Shown here: positions 7,357 to 15,816 of the stretch, piece by piece
Layout: each line of letters starts with the position of its first letter
Numbering within the stretch: position 1 is the first letter of the stretch
Assembly: GCF_039530225.1 (NCBI RefSeq)
Contig: NZ_BAAAOH010000001.1
Span: 1,178,001-1,242,000 of the forward strand
Length of the DNA stretch: 64,000 bases
Source of the DNA: Microbacterium pumilum
GTDB lineage: Bacteria; Actinomycetota; Actinomycetes; Actinomycetales; Microbacteriaceae
Direction: 5' to 3'
Made by a program: the position numbers and the translations under genes
Notes under the pieces: generated by a model
What the model was told of the DNA's origin: nothing
The model's database searches: none
Seen by the model: only the letters and a program-made list of their open reading frames with translations

Positions 7357-8948
7357 GGCAGATCCCTTTCCGTTGCGGTGAGCCAGCCGTCCAGGCTGGT
7401 GTCTGGGCTCGATGGCCAGAGTTCTTCGAGTGCTTCGGCATCGATCAGTTCGAGCGGGCCGCCGACGGATGGCGGCACCACCGCGTCGTCCGTGTTGAAG
7501 AGCTCGTACTCCCAGTCGGTTGAGGTCGCGAAGCAGTCGACGAGGTAGGCGTACTGACCGACATACGCGATGAACTCCCCCTTGCCGAGTTGCCGGGCCA
7601 TCTCGACGTGTGGTTCGGGCATGTTGAGTCGCCGCGCGAGACTTGTCTGCTCCTGGTGGTTCACGCGGAAGACGAACTTGTTCTCGATGTCGCCAACGAT
7701 CGAGTAGGCGAGATTCCGCTCCTGCGAGTCGGCCTCTCCGACGGCATCCAGATCCCCCATCTTGTGGAGGATGACGATGTTGCTAATGCCGTAGTGGCGT
7801 GAGAGCTTGAGCCATTGCTGATACATCTGCAGGGAGGCGAGCGAGGTCATGTCGCGCCATCCCTCTTCGCGAATCACGTAGCGCGTGCGGTGTGCGGATC
7901 GATCGGAGACAACAGCCTGGATCCACGCCGTGGTGCACACCTGCGTGAGTTGGGCGACCAGCTCGCCGCGGGCGAACAACTCGGAGGTGTCGACGACGAC
8001 GATCGGTGCCTCGCTGTCGAACGACACAGTTGATTGGTCTTCGAACAGCCCCGACAGGTCACCTTCGACGAACCGTCGGAGGACGAAGCGTGGCTGCACA
8101 GAGCCTTCGGCGAGGCGGAAGTCGCCGCCGGTGTCGGCGACCATGAGCCCGAGTTCGTCGTAGACGCCGCGAAGCGTGGGCTGGTCTTCGGTCGCGTGGA
8201 TGCAACGCGACAGCGCCTCGTGGATCGCGGCGTGCTCCACCGCGGTTAGGCGCACGCCCCCAAGCGCCATCTCGACGAGGGAAATTAGCGTGGCGATGCG
8301 GCGCTGCCTGACCATCTGCTCGTGTTGTTCATCCGACGAGCCCGTGCGTCGAGGGCCGCGATCGAGCGGATTGAGCCGCGCGGGGGTGCCGTCACCAAGA
8401 CGGATGACTCGTCCTCCTGGGATCGCTTCCGCGACGATGACCCACTCCCCTTTCGCGTCAGAGGGCACGACAGCTTGGTGCCCGAAGGCGATCGAGCGGG
8501 TAACTACCGTCTTGATCGTCGCGCTCTTCCCGGCGCGGTAGGCGCCGAGCACCAGGACGTTCGTCGAGAAGGTGCCACGGTCCGTCGCATCGCCGTATGT
8601 CTCCCAGGGCGAGAAATGCCACAGTGCGTCCGCGTTGAGATCGACGCCGACAACGGGGCCACGATGCCCGAGCCCGGCGTCCGCGACGAACGGGTAGACG
8701 CCGGCGATGTGCTGGGAGGTGGCCTGATGTGGGGGGAGCAGTGGGTGGGCGACATTCCAATAGCCACCCTGAGCAAGGCCCGGGCCGAACGGTCCCGAAA
8801 TCGCAGCCTCCGGAAGTGCGCGTTCGCGCCGTGTCGTCGGTGCAACCCGCTCGCTGCGGGCTGCCTCGGCGATGGATCGACGTAAGTCGCGCCGCTCCTT
8901 CCGGCTGAGGTCGCTGGACTCGAAAACGAAGGCCGTACGTGCCATCAC
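7353..8948 (-). CDS. VirB4/TraC-like conjugation ATPase
   Basis: The 531-residue product has Walker A GAYRAGKSA at 135-143 and PSDAKGEW soon after, the usual start of VirB4/HerA-type motors. The Walker B-like strand is PIVVVDTSELF, and a conserved acidic site (VIREEGWRDMTS) lies in the C-terminal half. It is shorter than classical VirB4 because the N-terminal part is encoded by the neighbouring SCO6880-type gene. That split is typical of actinobacterial type IV systems. Both ends overlap neighbours by ATGA. Confidence 0.85.
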   Translation of the reverse strand: MMARTAFVFESSDLSRKERRDLRRSIAEAARSERVAPTTRRERALPEAAISGPFGPGLAQGGYWNVAHPLLPPHQATSQHIAGVYPFVADAGLGHRGPVVGVDLNADALWHFSPWETYGDATDRGTFSTNVLVLGAYRAGKSATIKTVVTRSIAFGHQAVVPSDAKGEWVIVAEAIPGGRVIRLGDGTPARLNPLDRGPRRTGSSDEQHEQMVRQRRIATLISLVEMALGGVRLTAVEHAAIHEALSRCIHATEDQPTLRGVYDELGLMVADTGGDFRLAEGSVQPRFVLRRFVEGDLSGLFEDQSTVSFDSEAPIVVVDTSELFARGELVAQLTQVCTTAWIQAVVSDRSAHRTRYVIREEGWRDMTSLASLQMYQQWLKLSRHYGISNIVILHKMGDLDAVGEADSQERNLAYSIVGDIENKFVFRVNHQEQTSLARRLNMPEPHVEMARQLGKGEFIAYVGQYAYLVDCFATSTDWEYELFNTDDAVVPPSVGGPLELIDAEALEELWPSSPDTSLDGWLTATERDLP

Positions 8949-10438
8949 TTCATCCCCAGCCCGACTGGGAGGGCATTCACCATGAGCGCTTCCGCCTGCT
9001 GGCAGTACAGGATCTGGGCTTCCATACCCGCGCGCGCCAGCGCATTTCGCATGCCGGCGATTGCCTGGTCAAGCTCTGCCTCATCACCCGCGCTGATCGT
9101 CAGGTAGGCGCCGTATCGGAACTCTCCGTGGCCGGCGACGATCTCCTGCTCCTGCTTCTCGAGAGCATCCCAATCGGCCGCATCCGCCGCCGACCCGTCT
9201 GCCCCTCGCTTCGCGCGGAGCTTTTCGTTTCCGCGCCAGACCTTCTTCTCGTCGCGGATACGCCTAAGCGCTCGCGAGACGGGGACGGGGGTGAGGACGA
9301 GCGAGAAGATGTGTGTCACGGCCTCGCCTGTGCGCGGATGCCGGGCGAACACAAGCGGGGAGACGAATCCGACGGGCGCGTCGGAGCGTGGCCATTCGTG
9401 GATCCACATCGTTGTGTGGACTCCTGAGTCTGTGAAGACGACTCCGTGTCGGCCCTTGGGCTCTTCGAGGTACATCGGGCCGATGGCGGTCGGATCCACG
9501 CCGGATCGGTCGTCTTCCCGGTTCTGAACATCTGTGGCGGACTCCGGATCGACTGCGATCCGCGCCAGGGCCGCGACGTCGCGCGGCCCGAGCCACCGCC
9601 GCACCTTGATGTGCGCCGATTGCAGAGCGTCGGCGAGGTTGCCGGCCTCAATGCGGGCGAGCGCCTGCACGGCATCCTTGCCGCCTCCCAGCGACTTCAA
9701 CTGCGGGCCGAGCGCGACGAGGTCGAGTGTGAACGTCAGGTAATTGCGGTGTGCCACGGCATACCGCTCCGAAGCATCCATCACTCGTGTGTAATTGCGG
9801 GCTACGGGGGAATCTGTGTCGAGGCTCCGCCGGTTCACGATCGTGTCGTAGTGCTCGCGAGCCGACCGAATCGTTGTCGGTAGCGTTCGCTCTTGGAGCG
9901 TCACTCGCTTTATCCCGACGCGCTGCGTGAACGACGCGAGGACGCGCGCCCATTGCTGCGCAAGGTCGAAGCGCTCGGCCACGTCGCTCATGAGGAAGCC
10001 CTGCACTTCAAGCTCTGCCGTCACCGAGGCTGTGCGGTCGTGCGGGTTATATACGCAGGCCACGCCGTCGACATCCCACAGCTGAATAGAAGCGCGCACG
10101 CCTGGGATGTTGAGCGTGCCCGCGACATGAACTCCCTCGGGTCGGTAAACGTGCTTTGTGGCGCCCATCGCTTGCCGAGTGACTTTGAGCATCCATAGCC
10201 CGGCCATCCGCGGTGCCGACATCCCGTGGATCGTCACGAGGGCGACTCCGCCCAGGGCGAGGTAGATCGGCGCGGCGAACAGCAGACCTGGAGGGCCGAA
10301 CCTGTTCACCGAGACGAGGACAACGATCGCGGCGGCGGCGATGAACGCCAGCTGCCAGGGGTCGAGGCCGAGAACGACACCTTGCCCTGAGCGGCGGGGG
10401 AGTCGAATCGGTCGGGTGAGGTCAGGTGTTGTGCTCAT
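8945..10438 (-). CDS. SCO6880-family type IV secretion protein (PrgI/VirB4 N-domain-like)
   Basis: The 497-residue protein begins with two close membrane segments (LAFIAAAAIVVLVSV and GLLFAAPIYLALGGVALVTI), as in PrgI-type proteins. A long soluble part resembling the N-terminal domain of VirB4 follows (GVACVYNPHDRTASVTAELEVQG; VVFTDSGVHTTMWIHEWPR). The SCO6880 family name rests on these features and on its place directly before the VirB4-like ATPase. GAGAGGACA precedes the ATG. It would form the membrane collar for the motor. Confidence 0.82.
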   Translation of the reverse strand: MSTTPDLTRPIRLPRRSGQGVVLGLDPWQLAFIAAAAIVVLVSVNRFGPPGLLFAAPIYLALGGVALVTIHGMSAPRMAGLWMLKVTRQAMGATKHVYRPEGVHVAGTLNIPGVRASIQLWDVDGVACVYNPHDRTASVTAELEVQGFLMSDVAERFDLAQQWARVLASFTQRVGIKRVTLQERTLPTTIRSAREHYDTIVNRRSLDTDSPVARNYTRVMDASERYAVAHRNYLTFTLDLVALGPQLKSLGGGKDAVQALARIEAGNLADALQSAHIKVRRWLGPRDVAALARIAVDPESATDVQNREDDRSGVDPTAIGPMYLEEPKGRHGVVFTDSGVHTTMWIHEWPRSDAPVGFVSPLVFARHPRTGEAVTHIFSLVLTPVPVSRALRRIRDEKKVWRGNEKLRAKRGADGSAADAADWDALEKQEQEIVAGHGEFRYGAYLTISAGDEAELDQAIAGMRNALARAGMEAQILYCQQAEALMVNALPVGLGMK

Positions 10439-11865
10439 GAAACTGTCCTCTCGGGTCGCGCAGGAGTGGTCGATGCGGTGGTCGGTGTCGATGCGGATTC
10501 GGATGTCCGTGGTTGGGGCGGACGCGAGTCAGTCTGTGTATTTGTCCGCCCAGCGGGTCCGGACGGTCCTTTCGGTCCCGACTGTCCGGAAGGAGGCGTC
10601 GGGCTCTTGCTCCCGAGGTTGCGCACAGACTGGGGTGCCACACCGGCGGGTGCTGCACCCAGACGGGAGGGGACGCGGATCGCGGATCGCGCGGTGTTGG
10701 ATGCTGCGCGGCCGGCGCCGCTGCCGAGTCGTGAACCCACGCTGTCGGCGGCGACCGCTCCGATGAAGCTGAACAGCCCGAACACGGCGAAGGGCGCGAA
10801 AGCGACGAGGGCGAGCCCGACCAGCAGAGGCCAGGACTGCGGATCCCAAATCGTCTTCACGTTTGCCAGGCCGTTGAGGATCAGCGAGACGAACGCGACG
10901 GTGAGAGGCCCCGTGAGCAGGAGCACTGCGACCGCCGACACGTACCGAACCACCCACTGCGGACCCACGGTCCGCACGGGGTACAGCATCCAGGCGACCG
11001 GTCCGACCGCGAACAATGCTGCGAGCACAATGTTCCGGAATGCGAAGACAAGTGTGAGAAGTAGCATCGAGATCATCAGGAGGCCGTGGATTATGAAGGC
11101 GAAGTAGTAGCTGGCCTGGCCTCCAGCCCACATCACTTGTTGGAGGGTCACGAAGAGCTCGAGGGGATCCTTGCGGTCGAGGATGTACCAGGTCAGGTCG
11201 TCCACGGCGTTCAGCAGATGGCCAGCCATCCAGAGCGTGATCGGCACAGCGGGGATGGCAATGAACGATCGCACGACGGCGCCCACGATCTGCTCTCGGT
11301 CGCCGGAGACGACGGCCGCGGCGATCGCCCATACCATCGCGCCGAACAGCACCATCAGGACGGCCCACTGCCAGAACGACCACTCCTGTGTCGCCGCGGT
11401 CCAGAGGAGCGTCGTCGTGTCGAATCGCATGTTCTGCGAGACCGTGAACATCATGGCGGTGGCCATGATCGCCATGGCGCGACCCGCATTCTCGAAAGTG
11501 ATGCAGACGATGTCGCCGAGCGTGCACCCATACGCGACTGTCGCCAGCTTGCCGCCTGATCCCTCGAGGGCTTTGGCGTGACCTTCGAACGTCGTGCAGA
11601 CCGTGACTCGCGATCCCTGAGCGAGTACGCCGAGGAAGCACTGCTGCGGCTTGACCAGTGCTGGATCCTCCGGCGTGCAGCTCACTTGTGATCCCGCCTG
11701 TGTGCACTCGACTGGATAGGAGGGAGCAGACCACGGTTCGCCCGTAATGACGGATGCCGATGTCGCTTGAGTGTTCGGCTCCGCTGCGCTCGCCGGGGGC
11801 GACGCGCCCACCAAGCTGATCACCCCGAGCGCCAGGCCAGCTGCGACGAGGTGGAGGAGCTTCAT
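10435..11865 (-). CDS. TrbL/VirB6-like polytopic conjugation protein
   Basis: ATG 11865 is preferred: it shares one base with the upstream stop (TGATG) and gives a proper signal peptide (MKLLHLVAAGLALGVISLV, cleavage after PASA). The 476-residue product has an external cysteine-containing segment (CTQAGSQVSCTPEDP; QQCFLGV), then about six membrane helices, then a long Ser/Pro/Gly-rich tail. This is the layout of TrbL/VirB6 channel proteins. A longer form from 11946 would spoil the signal peptide. Confidence 0.8.
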   Translation of the reverse strand: MKLLHLVAAGLALGVISLVGASPPASAAEPNTQATSASVITGEPWSAPSYPVECTQAGSQVSCTPEDPALVKPQQCFLGVLAQGSRVTVCTTFEGHAKALEGSGGKLATVAYGCTLGDIVCITFENAGRAMAIMATAMMFTVSQNMRFDTTTLLWTAATQEWSFWQWAVLMVLFGAMVWAIAAAVVSGDREQIVGAVVRSFIAIPAVPITLWMAGHLLNAVDDLTWYILDRKDPLELFVTLQQVMWAGGQASYYFAFIIHGLLMISMLLLTLVFAFRNIVLAALFAVGPVAWMLYPVRTVGPQWVVRYVSAVAVLLLTGPLTVAFVSLILNGLANVKTIWDPQSWPLLVGLALVAFAPFAVFGLFSFIGAVAADSVGSRLGSGAGRAASNTARSAIRVPSRLGAAPAGVAPQSVRNLGSKSPTPPSGQSGPKGPSGPAGRTNTQTDSRPPQPRTSESASTPTTASTTPARPERTVS

Positions 11866-12164
11866 CAGAATCCGAAGTCGAAGTTGATGAACCAGGCGAA
11901 AAGTCCGCTCGCGGCTCCGAGTACGGCGGCTGAAATGAAGATCCACAGGATGTTCTCCCCTGCCCAGGTGCGCATACGCTCCGGAGCCAACCCGCGGAAT
12001 GCGAGCGATGCGCCGGCGACGATGAGCATGATCAGCACCACGAGCATCGCTCCGGCCAGGATGTATGAGGCGACGACCTGGAATCCTGCGAAGAATGGTG
12101 CCGAGAAGTCCGGCTGGATGTCGGGCACGTCGACATCGGCCGGTACGGCGATTGTTTGGTTCAC
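11865..12164 (-). CDS. Small two-helix membrane protein (pilin/VirB2-like position)
   Basis: GTG 12164 lies five bases after AAGGAG and gives 99 residues. A short N-terminal stretch (VNQTIAVPADVDVPDIQPDF) is followed by two hydrophobic helices (FQVVASYILAGAMLVVLIMLIVAGAS and GENILWIFISAAVLGAASGLFAWFI) with a short basic loop. Size, two helices and position next to the TrbL-like gene match VirB2/TrbC-like pilins or small channel subunits. Sequence alone does not settle which. Confidence 0.65.
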   Translation of the reverse strand: MNQTIAVPADVDVPDIQPDFSAPFFAGFQVVASYILAGAMLVVLIMLIVAGASLAFRGLAPERMRTWAGENILWIFISAAVLGAASGLFAWFINFDFGF

Positions 12165-12187
12165 GATCACTCCTTGCTCTCGTTGGA

Positions 12188-12796
12188 TCAGGTCAGGGGG
12201 AGTCCTCGGGCGGCCATGAATGGCGCGGGGTCGATGGCTGCGCCGTTCTGGCGAACTTCGAAATGGAGGTGGCAGCCGTAGGACTTCCCGGTGTTTCCCT
12301 CCGCGCCGAGCGGGGTGCCGGCATTCACCAGCGAGCCGACGCCGACGCGCAGCGAGCCCCACTGCATGTGGCCGTACAGCGTGATGAGTCCTTCACCGTG
12401 GTCGATCAGGACGGCATTGCCGTACCCCTGATAGGGCCCAGCTGTTATGACCCGACCCGGCCCTGCGGCGTAGATGGTCGCGCTGCAGCCCTGGGCCATG
12501 TCGTATCCCTGGTGGTTCGTCGAGCAGTAGCCGCACCCGATGACGGGGTTGTAGCCAAACCCGCGACCCTTGGAGTACGCACCATCGAGCGGATAGGTCC
12601 AGTCGCCGACAGTGACCGCGTCGACCTGGCCGGTGATCGCAGATGAGGCGGTGCTCCCGGCGACGGCGAGCGGTATCGCGATGATCGGCGTGATCGCGAG
12701 CACGACGGCCAACCCGATCGCGATGAACGCGGCGACCAGAAGCTTTCGGCCGATCCGCGTCTTGGCGAGGATGGCGACCGCGACTGGGGCACCCAT
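12188..12796 (-). CDS. M23-family metallopeptidase (conjugation lytic factor)
   Basis: ATG 12796 begins one base after the upstream stop and has GGAG at good spacing, giving 202 residues. GTG 12844 is an alternative with 16 more. One membrane anchor (KLLVAAFIAIGLAVVLAITPIIAIPLAV) leads to an LytM domain with zinc ligands in NHQGYDMA and GCHLHFEV and the ITLYGHMQ strand between them. M23 enzymes cut peptidoglycan cross-links, and in Gram-positive conjugation they open the wall for the channel. Confidence 0.88.
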   Translation of the reverse strand: MGAPVAVAILAKTRIGRKLLVAAFIAIGLAVVLAITPIIAIPLAVAGSTASSAITGQVDAVTVGDWTYPLDGAYSKGRGFGYNPVIGCGYCSTNHQGYDMAQGCSATIYAAGPGRVITAGPYQGYGNAVLIDHGEGLITLYGHMQWGSLRVGVGSLVNAGTPLGAEGNTGKSYGCHLHFEVRQNGAAIDPAPFMAARGLPLT

Positions 12797-12797
12797 T

Positions 12798-13535
12798 TCA
12801 GGGCTCCACTGGTTCCGCAAGGAAGCGGACGACTTTGCAGTCACCCCTCCTCTGGCTGCTGGATGGCGCCGGTACAGTGTCCGGACCGCAGAGGACTTGC
12901 ACGCTCAATCTCGCCGACTCGTCGTATGTCACTTCACCGCTCCCGCCGTCGGAGCGTGTGTAGGTGACGGTTACGTCGGCGGTGCCGATGGTCATGTCGC
13001 CCGACGTGTCTTGCGGCGCCGGCACGAACTGCACCTCTCCCGCGACCGCTGACGAAACGCGACCGCGCTCGCCGTCGAGCGAGATCCAGTCGTCCTCGGG
13101 GAGGACGACGGACTGTCGCAGTTCGAGCTTTGCGGCTTCGAGTTCGGTCTGCCGGTCGGTCTCCGAGGAGTAGCGGGTGTCAGGCGTGAACCAGCTGCCC
13201 AGGTAGGTGATCCAGTCTTCGTAGGTGCTCTTCTGCGTGTCGAAGGTTCCCGCGGCAGACAGAGCCGCTCGCGCATAGGCATCCGCGTCCCTGGTCACCG
13301 GTTCCGGAACCCAGCCGCTCTCAACGACCGATGCGTCTACGACCGTCGAGCGCGGCGACGGAGACGGGGAGGTCGACTTCGTGGCGCCAGCCGGTTGGCT
13401 CGGCGATGCCGCGCCGTTCGGATTCGCCTCGCTGCCAATAGAGGTAATCAGGATCGCAATCACCCCGGCGGTCAGGACGACGGCACCGAGGACGGCCCAG
13501 GTCACCGCCCGTCGCTGTGAGCTTCGCGCCATCAT
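12798..13535 (-). CDS. Membrane-anchored conjugation protein (TcpC/VirB8-like position)
   Basis: The 245-residue protein has a single N-terminal anchor (AVTWAVLGAVVLTAGVIAILITSI), a Ser/Pro-rich linker, then an extracellular alpha/beta domain ending with CGPDTVPAP and RGDCKVVRFLAEP. Size, topology and first place in the operon fit the VirB8/TcpC class, but no diagnostic motif is visible. AGGAGG precedes two adjacent ATGs, and the second (13532) has the better spacing. Confidence 0.65.
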   Translation of the reverse strand: MMARSSQRRAVTWAVLGAVVLTAGVIAILITSIGSEANPNGAASPSQPAGATKSTSPSPSPRSTVVDASVVESGWVPEPVTRDADAYARAALSAAGTFDTQKSTYEDWITYLGSWFTPDTRYSSETDRQTELEAAKLELRQSVVLPEDDWISLDGERGRVSSAVAGEVQFVPAPQDTSGDMTIGTADVTVTYTRSDGGSGEVTYDESARLSVQVLCGPDTVPAPSSSQRRGDCKVVRFLAEPVEP

Positions 13536-13914
13536 CGGCCCTCCTGAGAACTCAGGACGGCGACCAGCGGAGACCGTTTCGGCGAGGAGTCAGGTTGCCG
13601 TGGGGGCATCCTACGCACATGCGCGGACGTTGTAAAAGGGTTTTGACATGAATAACGAACGACTGGCGCGACAATACCGCGACCAGCTCGACGGGCCGAT
13701 GCTGTCGCGTGAAGTGGGCAGGCTACTCGCATCTGATCAGCCTGTCTGTCCGACTTTCGGGGGACACAGCGCGCGGGGATCGGGCCGCTGCCGGCGCCCA
13801 ACTCCTTGTTCCGCTTCGCATGAGTGCATGGTACATTGCTGTAGTTGGCAAAGTACAGCATTAATTCATGTTCTTGTCTGGACAGTTCGAAGGGCTGACC
13901 AGGAGAATGAACAT
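13536..13914. promoter_or_regulatory. Divergent intergenic region, probable promoter of the conjugation operon
   Basis: No gene is supported in these 380 bases, which separate the minus-strand conjugation operon from the plus-strand winged-helix gene. The only clear structure is the inverted repeat near 13837-13860. Promoters for both directions must lie here, but I cannot place -35/-10 boxes with confidence. Confidence 0.4.
13837..13860. promoter_or_regulatory. Candidate operator, 7-bp inverted repeat
   Basis: TGCTGTA and TACAGCA face each other across 10 bases, one helical turn, 55 bases before the GTG of the winged-helix gene. The arms are perfect and AT-richer than the surroundings. A role as the binding site of that regulator, controlling itself and the conjugation operon, is inference. 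Confidence 0.4.
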
Positions 13915-14232
13915 GTGCCCAAGTACGCCATCCCCGCCAACGGTGAGAGCGCGGAGGATCCCATCGAAGCCTTCGGGAACAGACTGCGAGCCGGCATGAT
14001 CGGCTACCTTCGCCAGCATCCCGACCAGACGAAGGCTGAGATCGCGAAGGCTCTGGATGTTCCGGCTCCCACAGTGACCAACGCCTTGCAGAAGTTGCTC
14101 GCAGCCGGACTCCTGTCTGCTGATCCGCCGCAAGAAGAATGGTCTCGCGGCCAACGCGTCCGCTACCGCGTGCGCAATGACGTGGTCTCCGAGCTCTACC
14201 TGCAGTTCGGCCAGGCGATCGGCGAGATCTAG
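13915..14232 (+). CDS. Winged helix-turn-helix regulator
   Basis: GTG 13915 follows AGGAG by nine bases and gives 105 residues. The segment RAGMIGYLRQHPDQTKAEIAKALDVPAPTVTNALQKLLAAGLLSADPP is a canonical ArsR/MarR-type winged helix, followed by a wing-like RGQRVRYRVR. There is no sensor domain. It is divergent from the conjugation operon and downstream of a candidate operator, so control of transfer is a reasonable guess. Confidence 0.75.
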   Translation: MPKYAIPANGESAEDPIEAFGNRLRAGMIGYLRQHPDQTKAEIAKALDVPAPTVTNALQKLLAAGLLSADPPQEEWSRGQRVRYRVRNDVVSELYLQFGQAIGEI

Positions 14233-14289
14233 GGTCGGAGGCGACCGCTATTCTTCGATCGAGGACCAACGCTCGGTGAGGTGAGAGAC

Positions 14290-14775
14290 ATGGGAGAAGT
14301 CACGTTCCCACAGTTCCTCGAGGCGAACTGGGTGCTCATCACCGTCGTCCTGGTTGTTGTAGTCGCTATCTGGCTCCTCATATGGCGCAGCCAACACAAT
14401 CGTCGACGGAGCTTGCCGGTCACTCTCCGAGGCGTCCGAATCGAATGCCAGGGTGCGCACCTGGACGAAGATCTCGTGGTAGAGCGCAACTGGCGTGTGA
14501 CGTTTCTGCTCACCAACGCGACGAGCAAGCCTCGAAACGTTCCGGTCCTGAGCTCTCGCGCACTCGCGAAGTCAGGCGGCAAGAAGTTCGTCGGGACGCT
14601 GTACCTCGAGCGCGCCCAGCAGGAGCTCAACCCGGGAGAAGCGCTCGTTGCGTGGGCTCTCTTCCAGCTGCCGGCTGGCGCAGAACCCGAGTGGGTGAGT
14701 ATTGACGTTACCTCGGGCAAGGCGCCGATACTGGCTCTCAGTGTCAAGCACCCCATCGCCGTAACCGCGGCCTGA
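14290..14775 (+). CDS. Single-pass membrane protein, function unknown
   Basis: ATG 14290 follows GAGG by eight bases; GTG 14281 is possible and adds three residues. The 161-residue product has one membrane helix (WVLITVVLVVVVAIWLLIW) and then a soluble beta-rich domain (VERNWRVTFLLTNATSKPRNVPVLSS; SIDVTSGKAPILALSVKHP). No family is recognised. It lies 57 bases after the winged-helix gene and may be co-transcribed. Confidence 0.6.
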   Translation: MGEVTFPQFLEANWVLITVVLVVVVAIWLLIWRSQHNRRRSLPVTLRGVRIECQGAHLDEDLVVERNWRVTFLLTNATSKPRNVPVLSSRALAKSGGKKFVGTLYLERAQQELNPGEALVAWALFQLPAGAEPEWVSIDVTSGKAPILALSVKHPIAVTAA

Positions 14776-15002
14776 CGACCGAACCCGGTAAACGCGATCT
14801 GACCTGACCGCAACACGCGTCGCATCTGGTCGCGGCGACTACTGAAACGCCTGCCAGCTGTCGATTCCGTGCCGTGAAGCCTGCGGCAGTGTACGGTCGC
14901 CCGGGCTCCGAGCAAGGGCTTTCGATGCTTCTATGTTTGTCAAGTTGTGTCTGGTCAAGCGTGATTTGCCGATGTGGCCTTGGTTGACCTCTATGCGTCG
15001 GG

Positions 15003-15602
15003 TCAGTCGTCGCGGAGGATCGCGTAAGGATCGCCGTCGTTGTCGAACCACGACGCGCCGTCGTCCTCATGGAGGATCACGGTTTGCGTGCTTGCGAGCG
15101 ACTCCAGTCCTTCGGCATGTTCAAGTACGCCCCAGCCGTCCAGGTGCGCGAGCTCGCGAGCAGCCGAAGCGGCGTCTGGCACCGCGATTGATGCGTCTTC
15201 ATCGGTGTCGTCGACCCACGCGCGCGCGTACGCGGCCCGGCCCGCGCTGATCAAGGCTGTCTCGTCGACCACGCGATAGTCCCACCGTCCGACGACGGTA
15301 AGAATGTCGCTGTCGTCTTCTTCTTCGTCCTCATCCTCTTCGTCGTCATCCCACCGGTCCGCGTCAAGGCCCAGCGGAAACGAGCCGCACCAGTCGAACT
15401 CGGCGTCATCGAACGCGACCGCTGCTGCATGAAGCTGCGCCGCTGACGGGACATATTGCGCGTGCTCCGCCTGACGACCGGTGCGCGTCAACGTCAGAGC
15501 GATGTGCTCGCGCAACGCATTCAGCAGTTCCTCACCGCGCGCAGAGTATGCCTCTCGCGCGGCTGTCGTCCACTGGGTTTCCGATTCGACGTCGTCAGTC
15601 AC
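15003..15602 (-). CDS. Acidic hypothetical protein with Asp/Glu run
   Basis: The 199-residue product starts at GTG 15602. It is strongly acidic, with a run of Asp and Glu near residues 85-97 (RWDDDEEDEDEEEDD) and an acidic C-terminus (HEDDGASWFDNDGDPYAILRDD). It has no signal peptide or membrane segment. DNA-mimic or immunity-type proteins can be this acidic, but no family is recognised. Confidence 0.55.
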   Translation of the reverse strand: MTDDVESETQWTTAAREAYSARGEELLNALREHIALTLTRTGRQAEHAQYVPSAAQLHAAAVAFDDAEFDWCGSFPLGLDADRWDDDEEDEDEEEDDSDILTVVGRWDYRVVDETALISAGRAAYARAWVDDTDEDASIAVPDAASAARELAHLDGWGVLEHAEGLESLASTQTVILHEDDGASWFDNDGDPYAILRDD

Positions 15603-15816
15603 CCCAGAACTCTAGGCGAAGGCGTCAACGACTGACCGTCGAGAGCCTGACGCAAGAGCAATTCATGTGTTCCTTTCCTCCGACGGCGAGAGCGTAGCGG
15701 GGCGATGACGACTCCGTTCCTGTCGTTCGCTATTTGCAGACTCCGCTCTCCGCTGCGCTTCGAGCTCCGCTTATCAACCGCTCACTCGGGCACTCCGTCC
15801 TCACCTCCCCGCGTGA

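Noticed and set aside
15341..15356. Short GA/TC-rich repeats suggesting a simple repeat or phase-variable tract
   Set aside because: They encode the Asp/Glu run of the acidic protein and are irregular, so slippage is not indicated.
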